From NCBI RefSeq assembly GCF_050948215.1, contig NW_027489066.1, positions 61,071 through 125,070 on the forward strand: a stretch of DNA of 64,000 nt, given 5' to 3'. Below the pieces are notes generated by a model, which saw only the letters and a list, made by a program, of their open reading frames with translations, was not told the DNA's origin and made no database searches. Each line of letters starts with the position of its first letter. Positions within the stretch are counted from its first letter, which is position 1. Origin of the DNA: Halictus rubicundus (Eukaryota > Arthropoda > Insecta > Hymenoptera > Halictidae). The translations under genes and the position numbers were made by a program. Shown here one piece after another: positions 55,411 to 64,000 of this stretch.

Positions 55411-58400
55411 GGATAGGGTAGAGGATAGGATAGGATAGAGGAGAGGATAGGATGGGATAGAGGATAGGATAGGATAGAGGATAGGATAGAATAGAGGATA
55501 GGATTGGATAGAGGATAGGATAGAGGATAAGATAGAGGATAGGATAGAATAGAGGATAGGATAGGATAGAGGATAGGATAGGATAGAGGACAGGATAGGA
55601 TAGACGATAGGATAGGATAGAGGATAGGATAGGATAGATGATATAATAGGATTGAGAAAAGGATAGGATAGAGAATAGGATAGGATAGAGGATAGGATAG
55701 GAAAGAGGATAGGATAGGATAGAGGATAGGATAGGATAGAGGATAGGATAGGATAGAGGATAGGATAGGATAGAGGATAGGATAGGATAGAGGATAGGAT
55801 AGGAAAGAGGATAGGATAGGATAGAGGAAAGGATAGGATAGAGGATAGGATAGGTTAGAGGATAGGATAGGATAGAGGATAGGATAGGATAGAGGATAGG
55901 ATAGAGGATAGGATAGAGGATAGGATAGGATAGAGGATAGGATAGGATAGAGGATAGGATAGGATAGAGGATAGGATAGGATAGAGGATAGGATAGGATA
56001 GAGGATAGGATAGGATAGAGGATAGGATAGGATAGAGGATAGGATAGGATAGAGGATAGGATAGGATAGAGGATAGGATAGGATAGAGGATAGGATAGGA
56101 TAGAGGATAGGATAGGATAGAGGATAGGATAGGATAGAGGATAGGATAGGTAATTGGATAGGATAGGTAATTGGATAGGATAGAGTATAGGATAAGGTAG
56201 AGGATAGGATAGGATAGAGGATAGGATAGGATAAAGGATAGGATAGGATAGAGGATAGGATAGGGTAGAGGATAGGATAGGATAGAGGATAGGATAGGAT
56301 AGAGGATAGGATAGGTAATTGGATAGGATAGGTAATTGGATAGGATAGAGTATAGGATAAGGTAGAGGATAGGATAGGATAGAGGATAGGATAGGATAAA
56401 GGATAGGATAGGATAGAGGATAGGATAGGGTAGAGGATAGGATAGGATAGAGGATATAATAGGATTGAGGGAAGGATAGGATAGAGGATAGGATAGGACA
56501 GAGGATAGGATAGGATGGAGGATAGGATAGGATAAAGGATAGTATAGGATAGAGGATAGGATAGGATAGAGGATCGGATAGAGGATAGGATACGATAGAG
56601 AATCGGATAGAGAATAGGATAGGATAGAGGATAGGATAGGATAGAGGATAGAGTAGGATAGAGGATAGGATAGGATAGTGGATAGGATTGGATAGAGGAT
56701 CGGATAGAGGATAGGATAGGATAGAGGATAGTATAGGATAGAGGATATGATAGAATAGAGGATAGGATAGGATAAAGGATAGGATAGAATAGAGGATAGG
56801 ATAGGATAGGATAGTGGATAGGATAGGATAAAGGATAGGATAGGTTACGATAGAGGATAGGATAGATGATAGGATAGGATAGAGGATCTGATAGACGATA
56901 GGATAGGATAGAGGATCGGATAGAGGATAGGATGGGATAGAGGATAGGATAGGATACAGAAAACGATAGGATAGAGGATAGGATAGGTAATTGGATAGGA
57001 TAGAGGATAGTATAGGATAGAGGATAGGATAGGATAGAGGATAGGATAGGATAAAGGATAGGATAGGATAGAGGATAGGATAGGATAGGATAGAGGATAG
57101 GATAGGATAGAGGATAGGATAGGATAGAGGATAGGATTGGATAGAGGATAGGATAGAGGATAGGATAGAGGATAGGATAGAGGATAGGATAGAGGATAGG
57201 ATAGAGGATAGGATAGAGGATAGGATAGAGGATAGGATAGAGGATAGGATAGAGGATAGGATAGAGGATAGGATAGGATACAGGATAGGATAGGATAGAG
57301 GACAGGATGGTATAGAGGATAGGATAGGATAGAGGATAGAATAGGATACAGGATAGGATAGGATAGGATAGAGGATAGGATAGGATAGAGGATAGGATAG
57401 GATAGAGGATAGGATAGGATAGAGGATAGGATAGGTAATTGGATAGGATAGGTAATTGGATAGGATAGAGTATAGGATAAGGTAGAGGATAGGATAGGAT
57501 AGAGGATAGGATAGGATAAAGGATAGGATAGGATAGAGGATAGGATAGGGTAGAGGATAGGATAGGATAGAGGATAGGATAGGATAGAGGATAGGATAGG
57601 TAATTGGATAGGATAGGTAATTGGATAGGATAGAGTATAGGATAAGGTAGAGGATAGGATAGGATAGAGGATAGGATAGGATAAAGGATAGGATAGGATA
57701 GAGGATAGGATAGGGTAGAGGATAGGATAGGATAGAGGATATAATAGGATTGAGGGAAGGATAGGATAGAGGATAGGATAGGACAGAGGATAGGATAGGA
57801 TGGAGGATAGGATAGGATAAAGGATAGTATAGGATAGAGGATAGGATAGGATAGAGGATCGGATAGAGGATAGGATACGATAGAGAATCGGATAGAGAAT
57901 AGGATAGGATAGAGGATAGGATAGGATAGAGGATAGAGTAGGATAGAGGATAGGATAGGATAGTGGATAGGATTGGATAGAGGATCGGATAGAGGATAGG
58001 ATAGGATAGAGGATAGTATAGGATAGAGGATATGATAGAATAGAGGATAGGATAGGATAAAGGATAGGATAGAATAGAGGATAGGATAGGATAGGATAGT
58101 GGATAGGATAGGATAAAGGATAGGATAGGTTACGATAGAGGATAGGATAGATGATAGGATAGGATAGAGGATCTGATAGACGATAGGATAGGATAGAGGA
58201 TCGGATAGAGGATAGGATGGGATAGAGGATAGGATAGGATACAGAAAACGATAGGATAGAGGATAGGATAGGTAATTGGATAGGATAGAGGATAGTATAG
58301 GATAGAGGATAGGATAGGATAGAGGATAGGATAGGATAAAGGATAGGATAGGATAGAGGATAGGATAGGATAGGATAGAGGATAGGATAGGATAGAGGAT

Positions 58401-59082
58401 AGGATAGGATAGAGGATAGGATTGGATAGAGGATAGGATAGAGGATAGGATAGAGGATAGGATAGAGGATAGGATAGAGGATGGGATAGAGGATAGGATA
58501 GAGGATAGGATAGAGGATAGGATAGAGGATAGGATAGAGGATAGGATAGAGGATAGGATAGGATACAGGATAGGATAGGATAGAGGACAGGATGGTATAG
58601 AGGATAGGATAGGATAGAGGATAGAATAGGATACAGGATAGGATAGGGTAGAGGATAGGATAGGATAGAGGAGAGGATAGGATGGGATAGAGGATAGGAT
58701 AGGATAGAGGATAGGATAGGATAGAGGATAGGATTGGATAGAGGATAGGATAGAGGATAAGATAGAGGATAGGATAGAATAGAGGATAGGATAGGATAGA
58801 GGATAGGATAGGATAGAGGACAGGATAGGATAGACGATAGGATAGGATAGAGGATAGGATAGGATAGATGATATAATAGGATTGAGAAAAGGATAGGATA
58901 GAGAATAGGATAGGATAGAGGATAGGATAGGAAAGAGGATAGGATAGGATAGAGGATAGGATAGGATAGAGGATAGGATAGGATAGAGGATAGGATAGGA
59001 TAGAGGATAGGATAGGATAGAGGATAGGATAGGATAGAGGATAGGATAGGATAGAGGATAGGATAGGATAGAGGATAGGATA

Positions 59083-59126
59083 GGTAATTGGATAGGATAG
59101 GTAATTGGATAGGATAGGTAATTGGA
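59083..59126 (+). repeat. Triple GTAATTGG 17-mer cassette
   Basis: Three consecutive 17-bp units each carrying GGTAATTGG. Most earlier copies in the left half of the window have one such unit (for example near 745 and 22222). Pairs are the rule from about 45880 onward, and this triple occurs again at 61738. It shows stepwise local amplification of one variant 17-mer. Confidence 0.9.
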
Positions 59127-60460
59127 TAGGATAGAGTATAGGATAAGGTAGAGGATAGGATAGGATAGAGGATAGGATAGGATAAAGGATAGGATAGGAC
59201 AGAGGATAGGATAGGATGGAGGATAGGATAGGATAAAGGATAGTATAGGGTAGAGGATAGGATAGGATAGAGGATCGGATAGAGGATAGGATACGATAGA
59301 GGATCGGATAGAGGATAGGATAGGATAGAGGATAGGATAGGATAGAGGATAGAGTTGGATAGAGGATAGGATAGGATAGAGGATAGGATTGGATAGAGGA
59401 TCGGATAGAGGATAGGATAGGATAGAGGATAGTATAGGATAGAGGATAGGATAGAATAAAGGATAGGATAGTATAAAGGATAGGATAGAATAGAGGATAG
59501 GATAGGATAGGATAGTGGATAGGATTGGATAAAGGATAGGATAGGTTACGATAGAGGATAGGATGGATGATAGGATAGGATAGAGGATCTGATAGACGAT
59601 AGGATAGGATAGAGGATCGGATAGAGGATAGGATACGATAGAGGATAGGATAGGATACAGAAAACGATAGGATAGAGGATAGGATAGGTAATTGGATAGG
59701 ATAGAGGATAGTATAGGATAGAGTATAGGATAGGATAGAGGATAGGATAGGATAAAGGATAGGATAGGATAGAGGATAGGATAGGATAGAGGATAGGATA
59801 GGATAGAGGATAGGATAGGATAGAGGATAGGATTGGATAGAGGATAGGATAGAGGATAGGATAGAGGATAGGATAGAGGATAGGATAGAGGATAGTATAG
59901 GATAGAGGATAGGATAGAATAGAGGATAGGATAGGATAAAGGATAGGATAGAATAGAGGATAGGATAGGATAGGATAGTGGATAGGATAGGATAAAGGAT
60001 AGGATAGGTTACGATAGAGGATAGGATAGATGATAGGATAGGATAGAGGATCTGATAGACGATAGGATAGGATAGAGGATCGGATAGAGGATAGGATAGG
60101 ATACAGAAAACGATAGGATAGAGGATAGGTAATTGGATAGGATAGAGGATAGTATAGGATAGAGGATAGGATAGGATAGAGGATAGGATAGGATAAAGGA
60201 TAGGATAGGATAGAGGATAGGATAGGATAGAGGATAGGATAGGATAGAGGATAGGATAGGATAGAGGATAGGATTGGATAGAGGATAGGATAGAGGATAG
60301 GATAGAGGATAGGATAGAGGATAGGATAGAGGATAGGATAGAGGATAGGATAGAGGATAGGATAGAGGATAGGATAGGATAGAGGATAGGATAGAGGATA
60401 GGATAGAGGATAGGATAGAGGATAGGATAGAGGATAGGATAGAGGATAGGATAGGATAGA

Positions 60461-60740
60461 GTATACGATAGAGGATTGGATATGATAGAGGATAGGATAG
60501 AGGATAGGATAGGATAGAGTATACGATAGAGGATTGGATATGATAGAGGATAGGATAGAGGATAGGATAGGATAGAGTATACGATAGAGGATTGGATATG
60601 ATAGAGGATAGGATATAGGATACGATAGAGGATTGGATATGATAGAGGATAGGATAGAGGTTAGAATAGGATAGAGGATAGGATAGAGGATAGGATAGAG
60701 GATAGGATAGAGGATACGATAGAGGATTGGATATGATAGA
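60461..60740 (+). repeat. Module D cluster, five copies
   Basis: Three copies of GTATACGATAGA + GGATTGGATATGATAGA start at 60461, 60519 and 60577, spaced 58 bp (12+17+12+17). Two copies of GGATACGATAGA + the same 17-mer start at 60618 and 60712. The cluster is repeated at 63116-63395. Elsewhere module D usually occurs as a pair. The GTATACG form comes first and the GGATACG form later in every set I examined, so order is preserved. Confidence 0.9.
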
Positions 60741-61650
60741 GGATAGGATAGAGGATAGAATAGGATAGAGGATAGGATAGAGGATAGGATAGAGGATAGG
60801 ATAGAGGATAGGATAGGGTAGAGGATAGGATAGGATAGAGGATATAATAGGATTGAGGGAAGGATAGGATAGAGGATAGGATAGGACAGAGGATAGGATA
60901 GGATGGAGGATAGGATAGGATAAAGGATAGTATAGGATAGAGGATAGGATAGGATAGAGGATCGGATAGAGGATAGGATACGATAGAGAATCGGATAGAG
61001 AATAGGATAGGATAGAGGATAGGATAGGATAGAGGATAGAGTAGGATAGAGGATAGGATAGGATAGTGGATAGGATTGGATAGAGGATCGGATAGAGGAT
61101 AGGATAGGATAGAGGATAGTATAGGATAGAGGATATGATAGAATAGAGGATAGGATAGGATAAAGGATAGGATAGAATAGAGGATAGGATAGGATAGGAT
61201 AGTGGATAGGATAGGATAAAGGATAGGATAGGTTACGATAGAGGATAGGATAGATGATAGGATAGGATAGAGGATCTGATAGACGATAGGATAGGATAGA
61301 GGATCGGATAGAGGATAGGATGGGATAGAGGATAGGATAGGATACAGAAAACGATAGGATAGAGGATAGGATAGGTAATTGGATAGGATAGAGGATAGTA
61401 TAGGATAGAGGATAGGATAGGATAGAGGATAGGATAGGATAAAGGATAGGATAGGATAGAGGATAGGATAGGATAGGATAGAGGATAGGATAGGATAGAG
61501 GATAGGATAGGATAGAGGATAGGATTGGATAGAGGATAGGATAGAGGATAGGATAGAGGATAGGATAGAGGATAGGATAGAGGATGGGATAGAGGATAGG
61601 ATAGAGGATAGGATAGAGGATAGGATAGAGGATAGGATAGAGGATAGGGA

Positions 61651-64000
61651 TAGGATAGAGGATAGGATAGGATAGAGGATAGGATAGGATAGAGGATAGG
61701 ATAGGATAGAGGATAGGATAGGATAGAGGATAGGATAGGTAATTGGATAGGATAGGTAATTGGATAGGATAGGTAATTGGATAGGATAGAGTATAGGATA
61801 AGGTAGAGGATAGGATAGGATAGAGGATAGGATAGGATAAAGGATAGGATAGGACAGAGGATAGGATAGGATGGAGGATAGGATAGGATAAAGGATAGTA
61901 TAGGGTAGAGGATAGGATAGGATAGAGGATCGGATAGAGGATAGGATACGATAGAGGATCGGATAGAGGATAGGATAGGATAGAGGATAGGATAGGATAG
62001 AGGATAGAGTTGGATAGAGGATAGGATAGGATAGAGGATAGGATTGGATAGAGGATCGGATAGAGGATAGGATAGGATAGAGGATAGTATAGGATAGAGG
62101 ATAGGATAGAATAAAGGATAGGATAGTATAAAGGATAGGATAGAATAGAGGATAGGATAGGATAGGATAGTGGATAGGATTGGATAAAGGATAGGATAGG
62201 TTACGATAGAGGATAGGATGGATGATAGGATAGGATAGAGGATCTGATAGACGATAGGATAGGATAGAGGATCGGATAGAGGATAGGATACGATAGAGGA
62301 TAGGATAGGATACAGAAAACGATAGGATAGAGGATAGGATAGGTAATTGGATAGGATAGAGGATAGTATAGGATAGAGTATAGGATAGGATAGAGGATAG
62401 GATAGGATAAAGGATAGGATAGGATAGAGGATAGGATAGGATAGAGGATAGGATAGGATAGAGGATAGGATAGGATAGAGGATAGGATTGGATAGAGGAT
62501 AGGATAGAGGATAGGATAGAGGATAGGATAGAGGATAGGATAGAGGATAGTATAGGATAGAGGATAGGATAGAATAGAGGATAGGATAGGATAAAGGATA
62601 GGATAGAATAGAGGATAGGATAGGATAGGATAGTGGATAGGATAGGATAAAGGATAGGATAGGTTACGATAGAGGATAGGATAGATGATAGGATAGGATA
62701 GAGGATCTGATAGACGATAGGATAGGATAGAGGATCGGATAGAGGATAGGATAGGATACAGAAAACGATAGGATAGAGGATAGGTAATTGGATAGGATAG
62801 AGGATAGTATAGGATAGAGGATAGGATAGGATAGAGGATAGGATAGGATAAAGGATAGGATAGGATAGAGGATAGGATAGGATAGAGGATAGGATAGGAT
62901 AGAGGATAGGATAGGATAGAGGATAGGATTGGATAGAGGATAGGATAGAGGATAGGATAGAGGATAGGATAGAGGATAGGATAGAGGATAGGATAGAGGA
63001 TAGGATAGAGGATAGGATAGAGGATAGGATAGGATAGAGGATAGGATAGAGGATAGGATAGAGGATAGGATAGAGGATAGGATAGAGGATAGGATAGAGG
63101 ATAGGATAGGATAGAGTATACGATAGAGGATTGGATATGATAGAGGATAGGATAGAGGATAGGATAGGATAGAGTATACGATAGAGGATTGGATATGATA
63201 GAGGATAGGATAGAGGATAGGATAGGATAGAGTATACGATAGAGGATTGGATATGATAGAGGATAGGATATAGGATACGATAGAGGATTGGATATGATAG
63301 AGGATAGGATAGAGGTTAGAATAGGATAGAGGATAGGATAGAGGATAGGATAGAGGATAGGATAGAGGATACGATAGAGGATTGGATATGATAGAGGATA
63401 GGATAGAGGATAGAATAGGATAGAGGATAGGATAGAGGATAGGATAGAGGATAGGATAGAGGATAGGATAGGGTAGAGGATAGGATAGGATAGAGGATAT
63501 AATAGGATTGAGGGAAGGATAGGATAGAGGATAGGATAGGACAGAGGATAGGATAGGATGGAGGATAGGATAGGATAAAGGATAGTATAGGATAGAGGAT
63601 AGGATAGGATAGAGGATCGGATAGAGGATAGGATACGATAGAGAATCGGATAGAGAATAGGATAGGATAGAGGATAGGATAGGATAGAGGATAGAGTAGG
63701 ATAGAGGATAGGATAGGATAGTGGATAGGATTGGATAGAGGATCGGATAGAGGATAGGATAGGATAGAGGATAGTATAGGATAGAGGATATGATAGAATA
63801 GAGGATAGGATAGGATAAAGGATAGGATAGAATAGAGGATAGGATAGGATAGGATAGTGGATAGGATAGGATAAAGGATAGGATAGGTTACGATAGAGGA
63901 TAGGATAGATGATAGGATAGGATAGAGGATCTGATAGACGATAGGATAGGATAGAGGATCGGATAGAGGATAGGATGGGATAGAGGATAGGATAGGATAC
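61651..64000 (+). repeat. Higher-order repeat of 2655 bp, copy 2 (cut by window end)
   Basis: Direct repeat of 58996-61345 at offset 2655. The last bases of the window, GATGGGATAGAGG followed by GGATAC, match those near 61320-61345. About 305 bp of the unit would lie beyond the window if the copy is complete. Confidence 0.9.

Larger units (their letters stand above)
52804..58995 (+). repeat. Higher-order repeats with module A anchors at 54886, 56843 and 58128
   Basis: Three module A copies are spaced 1957 and 1285 bp apart. The preceding GTAATTGG pairs keep the same spacing (54194, 56151, 57436). Each module A is followed by a 12-mer run and module B. The units differ by insertion or loss of blocks: a GATGATATAATAGG block and long 17-mer tract are present before 56843 and absent before 58128, where two GTAATTGG/AAGGTAG blocks follow each other directly. 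Little or no base divergence was seen within shared parts. Confidence 0.75.
58996..61650 (+). repeat. Higher-order repeat of 2655 bp, copy 1
   Basis: Markers repeat 2655 bp later: triple GTAATTGG (GGTAATTGG at 59083 and 61738) and GGTTACG at 59544/62199, 60007/62662 and 61231/63886. The unit contains three module A copies, GGTTGG-type variants (AGAGTTGG, GATTGGATAAAGG), a module D cluster (60461-60740) and module C. It ends inside the 12-mer run after its third module A, at a join reading GGATAGGGATAGG. No difference from copy 2 was seen at the places compared. Confidence 0.9.
1..64000 (+). repeat. Satellite array of GGATA / GGATAGA units filling the whole window
   Basis: Every part of the window reads as a chain of GGATA (5 bp) and GGATAGA (7 bp). 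The usual packing is the 12-mer GGATAGGATAGA or the 17-mer GGATAGGATAGGATAGA, with occasional 22-mers and longer GGATA runs. Most other units differ from these by one or two substitutions. Strand polarity is constant, with G/A/T on the + strand, except at one 27-bp site near 52780. No unique sequence interrupts the array, and I saw no coding signature, tRNA, rRNA or transposon end. Long arrays of this kind are typical of eukaryotic heterochromatin. The chromosomal position and species are unknown, and I do not recognise the satellite as a named family. Confidence 0.98.

Noticed and set aside
1..64000. Telomere repeat array
   Set aside because: Known telomere units such as TTAGGG, TTAGG or TTTAGGG do not match GGATA/GGATAGA. 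The array also has higher-order repeats and no terminal structure.
1..64000. CRISPR array
   Set aside because: Unit lengths of 12 and 17 bp with no unique spacers between them, and no cas genes.
1..64000. Human-type satellite II/III (GGAAT) or Bkm (GATA)n
   Set aside because: The core words GGATA and GGATAGA differ from both, and GGAAT or uninterrupted GATA tetranucleotide runs are not seen.
1..64000. Plus-strand coding frames
   Set aside because: The 17-mer places TAG in all three frames. Only short 12-mer runs leave one frame open, giving tiny Asp-Arg-Ile-Glu repeats.

Overview
The whole 64-kb window is one uninterrupted satellite DNA array. I found no gene, RNA gene, transposon, CRISPR array or stretch of unique sequence. 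The array is built from two words on the + strand, a 5-mer GGATA and a 7-mer GGATAGA. They combine into a 12-mer (GGATAGGATAGA), a 17-mer (GGATAGGATAGGATAGA) and rarer longer forms. From the unit sequences, the + strand should be about 41% G, 41% A and 17% T. C appears only at variant positions, so strand asymmetry is extreme. This much pure short-unit satellite with higher-order repeats points to a eukaryotic heterochromatic locus (centromeric, pericentromeric, subtelomeric, sex- or B-chromosome). The species cannot be named from the sequence, and I do not recognise the satellite as a named family.

Variant units are not scattered at random. They form recurring modules. Module A runs GGTTACG, GATCTGATAG, GATCGG, GATGGG, ACAGAAAACG, GTAATTGG, AGTATAGG. 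A run of pure 12-mers usually follows. Module B is GATACAGG, then GGACAGGATGGTATAG, then GAATAGGATACAGG. Module C is GATATAATAGGATTGAGG. Module D is GTATACGATAGA or GGATACGATAGA followed by GGATTGGATATGATAGA. Stretches of 17-mers separate the modules. These modules are reused in nested higher-order repeats.

Layout, with boundaries good to tens of bases because the repeat hides them: 1-1434 is the end of a 2817-bp higher-order repeat. 1435-3015 is a segment seen again at 10497-12093. 3016-4862 is mixed. 4863-7679 and 7680-10496 are two tandem copies of the 2817-bp unit. 12094-17890 is mixed and contains a 341-bp tandem duplication (14105-14786). 17891-20115 holds a 1157-bp duplication. 21801-25468, 25469-29095 and 29096-30080 are two full copies and one partial copy of a 3.6-kb unit. 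30081-41719 is mixed, with an 870-bp and a 1110-bp duplication. 41720-52776 is a series of related 2-2.9-kb units. 52777-52803 is a fold-back with locally inverted sequence. 52804-58995 carries units with anchors 1957 and 1285 bp apart. 58996-61650 and 61651-64000 are copies of a 2655-bp unit, the second cut by the window end.

The very long minus-strand open frames (up to 5870 codons) follow from the repeat. No ordering of TATCC and TCTATCC can make a stop codon in any minus-strand frame. I do not annotate them as genes. The observations most worth checking are the single fold-back junction, the whole-unit indels between higher-order copies, the fresh-looking large duplications, and the uniform G-rich strand that could form two-tetrad quadruplexes.
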